Source: Lytechinus pictus (lineage: Eukaryota > Echinodermata > Echinoidea > Temnopleuroida > Toxopneustidae). From it: DNA of 64,000 nucleotides. Of the stretch, positions 49,301-54,205 are shown piece by piece. The stretch is from assembly GCF_037042905.1 (NCBI RefSeq), contig NC_087258.1:13071501-13135500 (forward strand). The letters run 5' to 3'. A program made the translations under genes and the position numbers. The notes under the pieces were generated by a model. It saw only the letters and a list, made by a program, of their open reading frames with translations, was not told the DNA's origin and did not search any database. Within the stretch, counting starts at the first letter, position 1. Each line of letters starts with the position of its first letter.

Positions 49301-49893
49301 CAAAGCAAAACACCCCTTCATCTATTTACAGAATTATGGAATTTAGGAAAGTGCTGATTGCTGGAAGAAGGATAGTACGGTACTAAGTAGATAGAATATA
49401 TGTAGAAGTTCAATAGTACATCATTGAGGGAATTAGTTAGAATTAGACTGTACGTATGACGTTACTTTGGAACACACCAGAGGAATGGTAGAGCGTAGAG
49501 GGACGCACTCTCAAGGGTAACAGGTGTACAGTTGTATGTCATTATTCTAATGTCCAAGCAAAATGATGTACTGTACATTATATGCTTTAGACGGTGATGC
49601 GGATCCTTGTTAATTGATATACCATCCTTCCAATGTATCTCAATTTACCATGACATGTGGCACCTGCCATCAGAACAAGACATTAGACAATCTTCCTATT
49701 AGTGAGAATAAATGACACAGCATTGGACATCACGCATATTTTTACATTACCGGTACTGTATTTCCAACTCACCCACAATCTTATCTGCAATCTGTCTAAG
49801 GGGATACACCTCTTCCACAATGTACTGGTTAATCCCCGTGCCATGCTGAAGGTCCTTCAAATGAAGAGGAAGCACAAATTCCTTCAAGCTCAT
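10204..49893 (-). CDS. NCAPD2: Condensin complex subunit 1 (NCAPD2 / CAP-D2), 31 coding exons
   Basis: HEAT-repeat subunit of condensin I, the SMC2-SMC4 complex that compacts mitotic chromosomes. The spliced CDS is 4410 nt (1469 residues plus stop; the human protein is about 1400). Exons, 5' to 3': 49893-49773, 48943-48868, 48104-48046, 47423-47242, 46653-46514, 45668-45547, 44938-44815, 39706-39559, 38641-38519, 38196-37987, 37340-37250, 36630-36501, 35719-35597, 35288-35215, 34702-34542, 33919-33666, 32093-31872, 30270-30138, 23220-23136, 22303-22112, 21792-21626, 21275-21164, 20388-20213, 19392-19289, 18621-18444, 17620-17526, 17152-17072, 16211-16028, 13948-13813, 13469-13204, 10344-10204. 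All junctions are GT-AG and phase-consistent. Diagnostic blocks are an N-terminal INQYIVEEV, RNVDALTKF, the Cnd1 core (GDLTFRFPNLIEPW, RLRDPSAHVRKNTL, GNAVYNILPDVISRLSDP), and a basic/acidic disordered tail with three T-P-x-K/R sites. 5' and 3' UTR limits are not determined. The identification is firm; individual boundaries are my reading of splice sites. Confidence 0.96.
10907..11033. mobile_element. MITE, GGGCCCGTAACAC family (copy 1)
   Basis: Inverted ends GGGCCCGTAACACAAAG and TTTGCGTTACGGGACC, in intron 30. A related copy is at 11154-11302. Confidence 0.65.
11154..11302. mobile_element. MITE, GGGCTCTGTAACAC family (copy 2)
   Basis: Ends GGGCTCTGTAACACAAA and TTTGTGTTACGGAGCCC are inverted. 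Interior contains CTCTGATTGGT and TAGTGATTGGTCAG, themselves roughly repeated. In intron 30. Confidence 0.7.
13204..13469 (-). CDS. NCAPD2: NCAPD2 exon 30 (disordered tail)
   Basis: Residues 1335-1423, phase 1 in and phase 0 out. Encodes a basic stretch KRRGKKGQTPAR, an acidic stretch NEEDDDDIEDD, then a proline/basic run and SSDEDSDDVFAPPPKPK. The composition suggests a disordered, phosphorylatable C-terminal tail. Confidence 0.93.
13813..13948 (-). CDS. NCAPD2: NCAPD2 exon 29
   Basis: Residues 1290-1334, phase 0 in and phase 1 out. Encodes VDDYEQKINEFHLKG, an alanine/serine-rich linker and NKKNTKTPG. An internal AG six bases in would give an alternative start two codons shorter, also in frame. 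The T-P-G-K site spans the junction with exon 30. Confidence 0.92.
14526..14835. mobile_element. MITE, GGCCCGTATTCTGAAGTC family (copy 1)
   Basis: Inverted ends GGCCCGTATTCTGAAGTCGG and CCGACTTCAGAATACGGGCC, perfect over 20 bases, in intron 28. Same family as 22360-22670. Confidence 0.85.
15409..15991. mobile_element. TTAA-type MITE (copy of the 62 kb family)
   Basis: TTAA at 15405-15408 precedes AGGGCAACCAACCCAAATAA. The right end is ACCAAGGCTGGATTCTCT; the right TTAA is not preserved. The interior closely matches 62015-62460 (CCATGGAGACTTCAAATTGG, ATGGCTGAAATGTC). In intron 28, ending ~36 bases from exon 28. Confidence 0.75.
16028..16211 (-). CDS. NCAPD2: NCAPD2 exon 28
   Basis: Residues 1228-1289, phase 2 in and phase 0 out. 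Encodes EAQVRELAFCLSLLNFNEKG, ADAEVYGYFTNIISKAKKAV. Donor GTTAGT. Confidence 0.95.
17072..17152 (-). CDS. NCAPD2: NCAPD2 exon 27
   Basis: Residues 1201-1228, phase 2 both sides. Encodes YLLSFIQKDKQAESLVEKLC and HRFRAT. Confidence 0.96.
17526..17620 (-). CDS. NCAPD2: NCAPD2 exon 26
   Basis: Residues 1170-1201, phase 0 in and phase 2 out. Encodes GNAVYNILPDVISRLSDPDL then PEEDFKTILR. Confidence 0.97.
18006..18068. repeat. Perfect 25 bp inverted repeat, 13-base loop
   Basis: Arms 18006-18030 and 18044-18068 are exactly complementary (GTGAAAGAAAGATGCTCTAT...). In intron 25. Confidence 0.9.
18444..18621 (-). CDS. NCAPD2: NCAPD2 exon 25
   Basis: Residues 1110-1169, phase 2 in and phase 0 out. 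Encodes RLRDPSAHVRKNTLMVLTHL, ILNDMVKVKGQISEMASCI and LAKLFFFELSKK. This is the most conserved block of the family. Confidence 0.97.
19030..19272 (+). mobile_element. tRNA-derived SINE (family 1, copy 1)
   Basis: A-box-like head (GTCTGGTCTGGGGGTTCTGA), B box (AGGTTTGAATCCCATCC), the body motif CCACATTGTGCTGCACTCA and an ATT-repeat tail at 19255-19269. In intron 24, immediately downstream (minus strand) of exon 24's donor. Confidence 0.78.
19289..19392 (-). CDS. NCAPD2: NCAPD2 exon 24
   Basis: Residues 1076-1110, phase 0 in and phase 2 out. Encodes APEAIIRANIIIAIGDLTFR and FPNLIEPWTAHMYA, the start of the conserved Cnd1 core. Confidence 0.97.
19792..20068 (+). mobile_element. tRNA-derived SINE (family 1, copy 2)
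   Basis: Head GTGGTCTAGTGGTTCTCACT, B box GGGTTCGAATCCTAGCC, body CACACTGTGCTGCACTCGAC, GTGAGGTAAATGGGTACC, GCGCTATACAAATCC and an ATT-repeat tail. The most complete copy in the window. In intron 23. Confidence 0.85.
20213..20388 (-). CDS. NCAPD2: NCAPD2 exon 23
   Basis: Residues 1017-1075, phase 1 in and phase 0 out. Encodes NPVKYSSPELRATASLALAK, FMLVSAEFCEAQLQLLFTVL. Part of the Cnd1 C-terminal HEAT domain. Confidence 0.96.
20570..20690. repeat. GAT/ATG-rich imperfect trinucleotide repeat
   Basis: Dense GATGAT units with interruptions. Open frames across it are low-complexity Met/Asp products. Confidence 0.8.
20843..20920 (+). mobile_element. tRNA-derived SINE head (family 2)
   Basis: GTGGTCCAGTGGTTAGAGCA (A box) and GTGAATTCGAATCCC (B box), spaced as in a tRNA, with a poor acceptor stem. 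The body continues to about 21090 without a clear tail. In intron 22. Confidence 0.65.
21164..21275 (-). CDS. NCAPD2: NCAPD2 exon 22
   Basis: Residues 980-1016, phase 0 in and phase 1 out. Encodes DEMGLAGATAEDAEGEFIKR and ICDSNIVTG, a hallmark CAP-D2 motif (LGLVGATA in vertebrates). Confidence 0.96.
21626..21792 (-). CDS. NCAPD2: NCAPD2 exon 21
   Basis: Residues 924-979, phase 1 in and phase 0 out. Encodes SLLSRLMAVSGQIALQHLIH then LDVMVQCELKRRHNVQEKKE. This matches the vertebrate GDVALQQLVHLE block. Confidence 0.95.
22112..22303 (-). CDS. NCAPD2: NCAPD2 exon 20
   Basis: Residues 860-923, phase 1 both sides. Encodes MTEQENKYWVPLAETAVKTI, YRLAEHPDILAGEILKRLA, then an acidic stretch ETASEETTEEEIK. 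Confidence 0.94.
22360..22670. mobile_element. MITE, GGCCTGTATTCTGAA family (copy 2)
   Basis: Ends GGCCTGTATTCTGAACTC and GACTTCAGAATATGGGCC. The interior parallels copy 1 (GGTTTAAC, then AACCACAACTTTA). In intron 19, about 57 bases upstream of exon 20. Confidence 0.8.
23136..23220 (-). CDS. NCAPD2: NCAPD2 exon 19
   Basis: Residues 832-859, phase 0 in and phase 1 out. Encodes FRFDSTHEIFSKLGDILVQG. Upstream splicing must skip the nested repeat at 23.4-29.6 kb. Confidence 0.92.
23647..23826 (-). pseudogene. BED zinc-finger fragment of a hAT transposase
   Basis: Minus-strand frame starting near 23825 reads MSSKSAQPRK then CTLCECDFSVSHGGANDIQA and HLK before a stop. C-x2-C followed by the SHGG-N-I-xx-H spacing is the BED-finger pattern found at the N-terminus of hAT transposases. 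The catalytic domain is absent, so this is a remnant. Confidence 0.65.
24103..29338. mobile_element. Large foldback element with ~1.2 kb inverted arms
   Basis: Outer ends TAGTCCGGCAGCCCAGGAG and CTCCTGGGCTGCCGGACTA. Arms of about 1.2 kb (24103 to ~25305; ~28165 to 29338) are inverted and closely similar, including GACGTAATATATGACGTCAC near the ends. ATA flanks both sides. The core (25.4-27.9 kb) consists of ~210 bp tandem units, eight forward and about two inverted. No transposase found. It resembles the foldback/TU class described in sea urchins; that assignment is inference. Confidence 0.8.
25484..27400 (+). repeat. ~210 bp tandem repeats in the foldback core
   Basis: About eight units, each with CTCTATCTGCTACATAT (at about 25715, 25929, 26136, 26347, 26559, 26768, 26977, 27189), then CACCCACCCC/TTACCCGCCC and GAGCCCCCATTGAGGC. 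Inverted copies follow at 27400-27810. Confidence 0.85.
29757..29905 (+). pseudogene. 3' fragment of a non-LTR retrotransposon ORF
   Basis: Frame reads RGTRRRGRLRINWEENVKNW then SGLKLHGHTRMAYNSVKWRD. The R-GRxxxxWxxNVxxW...WR pattern is common at the C-terminus of LINE reverse-transcriptase polyproteins. Preceded by a C-run (29701-29714). In intron 18. Confidence 0.6.
30138..30270 (-). CDS. NCAPD2: NCAPD2 exon 18
   Basis: Residues 787-831, phase 2 in and phase 0 out. Encodes ADPGIIHSNVEVLVSEGLGE and DFMLAKDTCIALLKLVGSEK. A ~6.9 kb intron with a nested transposon follows. Confidence 0.95.
30819..30950. mobile_element. Degenerate MITE (same family as 61399-61536)
   Basis: AGCCCTGTTTCATAAAACTT at the left, GATTGGCTGATG internally, and GACCCTGG at the right match the better-preserved 61.4 kb copy. 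The right inverted end is eroded. Confidence 0.45.
31553..31813. mobile_element. MITE, GCCCCGTCTTACAAA family (copy 1)
   Basis: Left GGCCCCGTCTTACAAACAGT and right GATCAATCGTAACTCTATAG with GGGCCC are inverted with mismatches. Same family as 46873-47186. In intron 17. Confidence 0.6.
31872..32093 (-). CDS. NCAPD2: NCAPD2 exon 17
   Basis: Residues 713-787, phase 2 both sides. Encodes ARSLAVVRNLLQLTCGASLG, EEMVSEFTKNGEFP, QILWEFFTMKHPETTPTESR and ALQLLGMAAC. Confidence 0.95.
32222..32690 (-). pseudogene. Four decayed partial copies of NCAPD2 exon 16's donor-side end
   Basis: Copies begin at about 32222, 32331, 32465 and 32592, spaced 110-135 bases. Each has a donor-like CCTGAC/ACTGAT and the reverse-complement coding for YKRLYLSPSGKTVR-like sequence. 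The one at 32592 keeps the frame (SVNDAKMTDYKRLYFSPNGK). The one at 32331 has a one-base deletion and the one at 32465 a stop. Confidence 0.85.
32860..33648. repeat. ~165 bp tandem repeat with DR1 motifs, ending in a GCC-rich end
   Basis: Four units, each with TGACCTTTGACCT (32904, 33066, 33229, 33421), CATGTGACC, AGGATGTTCAGTGATAC and CAAGTTTCATGAACTAG. The right end has a GCCGCCGTCGCC run and GGCGCCTATAGTCTCACTCT. This looks like a non-autonomous mobile element with an internal tandem core, widespread in marine invertebrates; the class (Helitron-like or other) is not decided here. In intron 16. Confidence 0.8.
33666..33919 (-). CDS. NCAPD2: NCAPD2 exon 16
   Basis: Residues 629-713, phase 0 in and phase 2 out. 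Encodes DCVKFAGMVKMCVP, a helix AVTFFVTAHEFGVSNAADGV, and the signature RRMMGLIWSKEQSVKDAV ... AYKRLYLSPSGKTVR. Its donor-side end has four partial copies downstream at 32222-32690. Confidence 0.96.
34542..34702 (-). CDS. NCAPD2: NCAPD2 exon 15
   Basis: Residues 575-628, phase 1 in and phase 0 out. Encodes a low-conservation segment (STPASPVPDGYDPADLVKVG), then NELSKQQILVQYLS, which resumes the conserved HEAT region. Confidence 0.93.
35215..35288 (-). CDS. NCAPD2: NCAPD2 exon 14
   Basis: Residues 550-574, phase 2 in and phase 1 out. Encodes the acidic run SDDEDEELSSDGKDLL and QMLKSIYLG. Confidence 0.9.
35597..35719 (-). CDS. NCAPD2: NCAPD2 exon 13
   Basis: Residues 509-550, phase 2 both sides. 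Encodes TIDEIIELLDKSQHTRAIRL then QSAQSVWPDQQAF. Confidence 0.92.
36501..36630 (-). CDS. NCAPD2: NCAPD2 exon 12
   Basis: Residues 466-509, phase 1 in and phase 2 out. Encodes VSHDPVKNWTAMEPEIKTTI and an acidic stretch SSEDEESLLQIP. This is the weakly conserved middle linker of CAP-D2. Confidence 0.9.
37250..37340 (-). CDS. NCAPD2: NCAPD2 exon 11
   Basis: Residues 436-465, phase 0 in and phase 1 out. Encodes LSAEELQANLEKEEEKLKSM, a coiled-coil-like acidic linker. The acceptor used is gaag at 37341-37342. A ctgcag 10 bases inside would break the frame, so I chose the outer site. Confidence 0.85.
37690..37895 (-). pseudogene. Two decayed copies of NCAPD2 exon 10's donor-side end
   Basis: Copies at about 37705-37760 and 37839-37892 repeat the exon 10 end with a ~140 bp period shared with flanking intron sequence. 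The second still reads LVSAFLTSNLFAAK and ends at gcaag where the real exon has gtaag. Confidence 0.75.
37987..38196 (-). CDS. NCAPD2: NCAPD2 exon 10
   Basis: Residues 366-435, phase 0 both sides. Encodes DHIHDVNAFSRSRALQVW and the HEAT-type block VGRLRDKSSIVRKGAVQL ending FLTSNPFAAK. Two decayed copies of its last ~45 bases lie in intron 10. Confidence 0.95.
38519..38641 (-). CDS. NCAPD2: NCAPD2 exon 9
   Basis: Residues 325-365, phase 0 both sides. Encodes SYTMRNGVLGVIGEIV and a charged helix ending LLDKLE. Donor GTGAGT. Confidence 0.95.
39435..39510 (-). pseudogene. Partial copy of NCAPD2 exon 8's donor-side end
   Basis: Reads VEMAERVPEAVLPCIS then LDGD, open, followed by gtaaaa at the donor position. 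Flanking GATTCTA...GTAAC sequence is duplicated too (39351 and 39518), giving a tandem unit of about 165 bases. Confidence 0.85.
39559..39706 (-). CDS. NCAPD2: NCAPD2 exon 8
   Basis: Residues 275-324, phase 2 in and phase 0 out. Encodes EIGSLDSQDLTRDNSGTR, then FLVEMAERVPDAMLPCIS and LSHLDGE. A partial, still open copy of its last ~75 bases sits in intron 8 at 39435-39510. Confidence 0.95.
40798..43412 (+). CDS. Mutator-like (MULE-type) transposase, three exons, 615 residues
   Basis: Exons 40798-41071, 41582-41877 and 42135-43412 join in frame (GT-AG, phases 1 and 0), 1848 nt. The N-terminus is basic (MPKKGQKYVKKRKGF). Exon 2 has a C-x2-C finger (LRCSECGAEF) and YQRHLK. Exon 3 has the catalytic core: VSYDGTWHKRG (Asp ~227), a Cys/His cluster CKEC...HECYGGHSGSSGAME, LGDGDSSAF (Asp ~324/326) and QNQNESFNALIW (Glu ~506). 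The C-terminus is a basic coiled region. Family assignment follows the animal Mutator-like transposase domain with a DGTW...GDGD...NESFN layout. The frame is intact, so the copy may be recent or retained. Which residues are the true DDE triad is inference. Confidence 0.82.
43815..43882 (+). terminator. Stem-loop followed by T-run downstream of the transposase gene
   Basis: GGGAAGCCCGGCTAC (43815-43829) pairs with GTAGCTGGGCTTCCC (43851-43865), 15 pairs with one G-U in RNA. A 16-base T-run follows. It lies 400 bases after the stop codon. Could be a 3'-end or regulatory structure of the element, or a remnant of another repeat. Eukaryotic Pol II does not need such a terminator, so the role is open. 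Confidence 0.4.
44815..44938 (-). CDS. NCAPD2: NCAPD2 exon 7
   Basis: Residues 234-275, phase 1 in and phase 2 out. Encodes TLKILQLVQHFEHL and YGVKSVVSEIMR. The donor lies only 31 bases from the right terminus of the transposon that fills intron 7. Confidence 0.95.
45110..45540 (-). repeat. Diverged tandem repeats derived from the exon 6/intron 6 boundary
   Basis: At least five imperfect repeats carrying TTTTG(T/A)ATTTA, TTCA and TTTGAAGAGA(A)GAAC (e.g. near 45160, 45240, 45285, 45375, 45490). They resemble the true exon 6 end at 45530-45585 (TTTTGTATTTACTTACC ... TTTTGAAGAGAAGACC). Too decayed to code. Confidence 0.6.
45547..45668 (-). CDS. NCAPD2: NCAPD2 exon 6
   Basis: Residues 193-233, phase 2 in and phase 1 out. 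Encodes CYKLLENP, TRDVITQILGLLFKRYNH. Its donor-side end appears again in decayed form several times in the following intron (45110-45540). Confidence 0.94.
46014..46130. mobile_element. hAT-type MITE with 8 bp target duplication
   Basis: GTAAAGGC at 46006-46013 and 46131-46138. Ends CACTGGCATAAAT and ATTTACGCCAGTG. The inverted arms reach the central G-run/C-run (~43 bases each), so the whole 117 bp can fold. Non-coding. Confidence 0.88.
46139..46366 (+). mobile_element. tRNA-derived SINE (family 1, copy 3)
   Basis: Head TGTGATCTAGTGATTTCCAC, B box GGTACGATTC, body CCACATTGTGCTGCACTCAA and GTGAGGTAAATGGGTACC. The ATT tail at 46351-46363 is interrupted by the perfect hairpin at 46394-46471 and resumes at 46472-46486. 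A hAT MITE abuts its 5' end. In intron 5. Confidence 0.8.
46394..46471. repeat. Perfect 30 bp inverted repeat inside a SINE tail
   Basis: Arms 46394-46423 and 46442-46471 match without mismatch (TGAAGTAGAAGAAATAATCA...), with an 18-base loop. Confidence 0.92.
46514..46653 (-). CDS. NCAPD2: NCAPD2 exon 5
   Basis: Residues 147-193, phase 0 in and phase 2 out. Encodes GRKKTVKAGAWDWDSEKEK followed by LQLDICRLWDPPVVEGEFV, a strongly conserved CAP-D2 block (WDWE...LQLDIRHLW in vertebrates). Confidence 0.95.
46873..47186. mobile_element. MITE, GCCCCGGCTTACAAAG family (copy 2)
   Basis: Left GCCCCGGCTTACAAAGAGTT and right AACTCTTTGTAAGACGGGCC are inverted. The interior contains four ~25 bp tandem units (TTGTTTTCTTAAA) at 46972-47060. 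In intron 4. Confidence 0.75.
47242..47423 (-). CDS. NCAPD2: NCAPD2 exon 4
   Basis: Residues 86-146, phase 1 in and phase 0 out. Encodes CSRNVDALTKFIDSP and an amphipathic helix TKMTSFILCQLTEAFE, part of the Cnd1 N-terminal domain. Confidence 0.93.
48046..48104 (-). CDS. NCAPD2: NCAPD2 exon 3
   Basis: Residues 66-85, phase 2 in and phase 1 out. Encodes QFSSVDQDAKEEAWEIILT. Donor GTTCGT is non-consensus after position 2, but it gives the only reading that continues in frame into exon 4. Confidence 0.85.
48868..48943 (-). CDS. NCAPD2: NCAPD2 exon 2
   Basis: Residues 41-66, phase 1 in and phase 2 out. Encodes FMILDHFDSFYSLLR, equivalent to the vertebrate HFDTIYSILH region. Acceptor ttttttcag, donor GTGAAA (weaker than the others). 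Confidence 0.87.
49045..49193. mobile_element. MITE with GTTTCATGAAAGTTG ends
   Basis: GTTTCATGAAAGTTGTGAGC and CAACCTTCATGAAAC are inverted. The motif CAGTGCTGACAA and its complement recur inside. In intron 1. Confidence 0.6.
49773..49893 (-). CDS. NCAPD2: NCAPD2 exon 1 (start codon)
   Basis: Residues 1-40, leaving in phase 1. The start ATG lies at 49893-49891 with context gaagATGA. It reads MSLKEFVLPLHLKDL then INQYIVEEVYPL, which matches the conserved CAP-D2 N-terminus. Donor is GTGAGT. The sequence upstream (minus strand) has a T-rich stretch ending in ctgcag near 49922-49927, so a separate non-coding first exon is possible. Confidence 0.9.
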
Positions 49894-50400
49894 CTTCCTC
49901 TATTAAAACCTTAATTTTTTTTCTGCAGAATCAAAGAAAAATGAATTAATCAAATAAAATCTGATTTTTCTGACTTTAGCAAGCTCTTAATGCTCATCCC
50001 AACAGCACAATGAGCACAACATGTATCCCTTGTTTAGATCACCAATTCGCATAGATTTCAGTGACCAACTGAAAATAGTATAACCCAAACTTGACTGACT
50101 GGCGCATTCGCAAGCTCAAGCTGCAAAAAAACATGACGATCGATTGTTGGAACCGTACACCTGCTCTTTGGAATTTAATCTTTGGATATCAAATCACGTA
50201 TTTCAAGAAACTGATAAGCTGTCTGCTGAGATTTAGTTTCAGTAATAATTTTGATTTAAACACTTTGTTTTTTCTGTCAAAAGGGGGAATTAAGGAGTTA
50301 TCGATTGAGTGCGGTAGGCGGAAGCGCACCCGTTTCTCCATTGCATCATGTGCATAGACACTGTAGGCTATTACTTAACCATCGTGCGAATTGCAAAACA

Positions 50401-50580
50401 CCTGGTGGGTGTTTCATAAAGCTGTTCGTAAGTTAAGAGCGACTTTAAGAACGACTGGTGACCCTTTCTTTTGGTAAATGGTATATTGAATTGGCGATGG
50501 TTTAGCGCGTAAGAAAGGATCACCAGTCGTTCTTAAAGTCGCTCTTAACTTACGAACAGCTTTATGAAACAGCCCCCAGG
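50401..50580. mobile_element. Near-perfect 180 bp hairpin MITE
   Basis: Arms of about 60 bases (50401-50461 and 50520-50580) are almost perfectly complementary, with GTTTCATAAAGCTGTTCGTA, CGACTTTAAGAACG and the ACTGGTGA boundary. A decayed half-copy is visible at 35098-35177 in intron 14. Confidence 0.85.
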
Positions 50581-53500
50581 GGCGGTATTCTGAGGTCATT
50601 TTATCTTTAAAATATTTTATTTTATCTCTTAAAATGAAATTGGTATTCTGAGATGACAGACATTTTATCTCTCAGATAAAATTTAAAATTTTATCTTGCG
50701 TATAAATGTTATCTTGCGTATCTATGATGATACGCAACAGAGCAGTGGCTGCGTAGACATACCCATCACGTATCTGGCCATTGCAACGCGGGTGATGTGC
50801 TTGCGCCCAAGTTACTTTGAAGAAAAAATAAAATAAACTCAAAAGAGGGTAGGGGCTATTTCATCTCCGCGACGTTGATTTCGTCAATATTTCTAGGTGA
50901 ATTAACTCCAAATGTTGGCATAAAAATTAAGAAAAATTATATATTCATTGAGAACAACACCTTAAAGTTATTCCTGTAAGATCAGGAAGCATTTCAGAAG
51001 ACTTTTCTTGACTAATATTGTCTTTGAAATGATGCTTGAAAAGATGCGATATAGACTTCGAAAAAAGGATGAGAGTATTGCCATTTTTGTTAAAAAGAAA
51101 TCTCTGTAAAGACGCGCAAGCGTATACCGGTAGTGCAAGCGTATTGAAGTCAATAAATTGACGCAATCTCACTCCTTCGTCACACCTCCTAGCGGAATGG
51201 ATTTCCGTTGGTTGAATGATATAAAAGAGCTATAAAAGCGCGTTTCTAATTGGATATTGATTAAAAAATAGGTGTGTCTTACAGAGATAAAATGAAGATA
51301 GAATTGTTCTCAGAATACCAATTCGGAGAGATTTTATCTCACTGATTTTAACGGAGATAAAATATTTTATTTTATCTGAGATAAAATGGATCTCAGAATA
51401 ATGTTGTAAATCGGATCAAAAATCAGACCGAAAATCGGATCGGCAGTTAAGCTTCTAAAATCGAAATCGAATCGAAAATCGAATCGGCGATGTTTAAAAA
51501 CAAAGGAATAATGACATCAAAATGTTGTTCGCGGTCGCGCGCATCTTCCTGACAAAGTCACAAAGACGAATGCATTGGAATGGAAGTCGCCAACATGCGC
51601 GATCGTTTGGAACATGTTTTAAAGCCAGGGGTTTTGAGGTGTTATTGCTTTAAAATAAACCGAGTGATTTTTATTAGAAAGATAAACAAAAGACGCATCT
51701 TCCGAGCAAAGGCGCAAAGGAAAATAAAATGAAAATATTTCTCATAGATCACAGGTTAATGAACGATCGGCGAGACATCTTTTAGAAGTATTTTTAGGTG
51801 CTAGCGATTTAGAATTATTGGAATGATCTCTTACGACGCATCATCTTAAAGTCGCAAGTGCAATTAAAATGAAGTAGAAGACGCAAGCACGCACGATGAT
51901 TTGAAATATGTTATTAAAATGTTTTGGGTAGCTAGCGTTTTCAAATCAATTTGAAGTTCACGGCGGGGTCCGCTATCACCACGAGGTTGAAGAGAAGATG
52001 TCTATCATCAAAAAAGGGGGTAAGAGAGTAGCGCAGTGAGCTCCGTCGGTAATACGACCTTTCAAAGTTCAAGGCGGCATCCGCTATCACCACGAGATTA
52101 AAAATAAAATGTATATCATCATAAACGATGTAAGAGAGTAACGCAATAAGCTCCGTCAATAGTACAGTCTTTAAAAGTTTATGGCGGGGTCCGCTATCAC
52201 CACGAGGTTGAAGAGAAGATTTATATCATTATAAAGGGGGTAAGAGAATAGCGCAGCGAGCTCCGTCGGTAATACGACCTTTCAAAGTTCACGGCGGCAT
52301 CCGCTATCACCACGAGGTTGAAAATAAAATGTATATCATCATAAACAATGTAAGAGAGTAACGCAGTGAGCTCCGTCGGTAATACGACCTTTCAAAGTTC
52401 ACGGCGGCATCCGCTATCACCACGAGGTTGAAAATAAAATGTATATCATCATAAACGATGTAAGAGAGTAACGCAATAAGCTCCGTCAATAGTACAGTCT
52501 TTAAAAGTTTATGGCGGGGTCCGCTATCACCACGAGGTTGAAAATAAAATGTATATCATCATAAACGGGGTTAGAGAGTAGCGCAGTGAGCTCCGTCGGT
52601 AATACGACCTTTCAAAGTTCACGGCGGGGTCCGCTATCACCACGAGGTTGAAAATAAAATGTATATCATCATAAACGATGTAAGAGAGTAACGCAATAAG
52701 CTCCGTCAATAGTACAGTCTTTAAAAGTTTATGGCCGGGTCCGCTATCACCACGAGGTTGAAGAGAAGATTTATATCATTATAAACGGGGTTAGAGAGTA
52801 GCGCAGTGAGCTCCGTCGGTAATACGACCTTTAAAAGTTCACGGCGGGGTCCGCTATCACCACGAGGTTGAAAATAAAATGTATATCATCATAAACGATG
52901 TAAGAGAGTAACGCAATAAGCTCCGTCAATAGTACAGTCTTTAAAAGTTTATGGCGGGGTCCGCTATCACCACGAGGTTGAAAATAAAATGTATATCATC
53001 ATAAACGGGGTTAGAGAGTAGCGCAGTGAGCTCCGTCGGTAATACGACCTTTCAAAGTTCACGGCGGGGTCCGCTATCACCACGAGGTTGAAAATAAAAT
53101 GTATATCATCATAAACGATGTAAGAGAGTAACGCAATAAGCTCCGTCAATAGTACAGTCTTTAAAAGTTTATGGCCGGGTCCGCTATCACCACGAGGTTG
53201 AAGAGAAGATTTATATCATTATAAACGGGGTTAGAGAGTAGCGCAGTGAGCTCCGTCGGTAATACGACCTTTAAAAGTTCACGGCGGGGTCCGCTATCAC
53301 CACGAGGTTGAAAATAAAATGTATATCATCATAAACGATGTAAGAGAGTAACGTAATAAGCTCCGTCAATAGTACAGTCTTTAAAAGTTTATGGCGGGGT
53401 CCGCTATCACCACGAGGTTGAAGAGAAGATTTATATCATTATAAAGGGGGTAAGAGAGTAGCGCAGTGAGCTCCGTCGGTAATACGACCTTTCAAAGTTC

Positions 53501-53813
53501 ACGGCGGCATCCGCTATCACCATGAGTTGGAAGAGAAGATATTTATCCTCTTAAACATCGCCATAGATAATACCGCGTCTTTCTCCCTGAATAATGCGAC
53601 CTCCAAATAGCTAGCACCTCAAAAACAATCTTGAAATATGTTCTGAGCGATCACGCACTGTAACCAGATCTACGCCAATTTTTTATTTTCGATTTTTTCC
53701 TTCAAGGGGCATGATCGAAGATCGGCAAGTGATTGCCGATTGTGGTGAAATCGAATGGAATCGGTTGCCGATTGCAAAATCGGTTACAAGCTTATCTCAG
53801 AATACCACCCCAG
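50581..53813. mobile_element. Composite element with GGTATTCTGAG-type ends and satellite core
   Basis: Left GGCGGTATTCTGAGGTCATT and right CTTATCTCAGAATACCACCC are inverted. A ~810 bp inner unit (50581-51398) has its own end CTCAGAATA, with many ATTTTATCT repeats. A second part is rich in AAATCG/CGATTTT. The 110 bp satellite fills 51944-53560. Boundaries of the nested parts are uncertain. Confidence 0.55.
51944..53560. repeat. 110 bp satellite, about 14-15 monomers, with 440 bp higher-order units
   Basis: Each monomer has GGCGG-x2-TCCGCTATCACCACGAG, a TATATCAT segment and GAGCTCCGTC. Two alternating types exist: GTCGGTAATACGACCTTTCA and GTCAATAGTACAGTCTTTAA. Rare variants (GGCCGGGT at about 52733 and 53173; CGACCTTTAAAAG at about 52826 and 53266) recur exactly 440 bases apart, showing a four-monomer higher-order repeat. 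Confidence 0.93.
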
Positions 53814-53860
53814 CACTATGAGTCCTATGGGATACTTCCAGTCTGTGTAGCAGGACGACT

Positions 53861-54197
53861 AAAAAGAAATCAGAAAATGTATAAAAACTCCTGCGAAACA
53901 GCAGATTTTTAAGTCTAGAACTTTCTACATCGCCAATCAAGCTGGCCTACGTATCCTACATGTATGGTAAGGTCCCCCTGGCCGTGTCTGCGCACACGTG
54001 TATCTGCGCGATTCTAAAAGAAGATATGCAACAACCACCATAGCTCGCCACAAACTTTACAATTACAGATGCAATTCATAGAATTTAGAAAGAAAGGTAT
54101 TCATTAAAAAACCTGACTCAGTGGTGGAAAAAAATGAATTCTTAAGTTTAGCCATTTCCAGAAATTTTCAGCATTTCATGTGACGCCGACAGCCTCA
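53861..54197. other. Unassigned sequence
   Basis: No gene or repeat boundary recognised. Contains GTGTCTGCGCACACGTG near 53981-53997. Confidence 0.35.
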
Positions 54198-54205
54198 ATA
54201 TGCAG

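Noticed and set aside
51941..53149. Repeated ~60-72 residue frames beginning MTELIALLSYIVYDD
   Set aside because: Products of the 110 bp satellite. The monomer length is not a multiple of three, so no continuous protein results.
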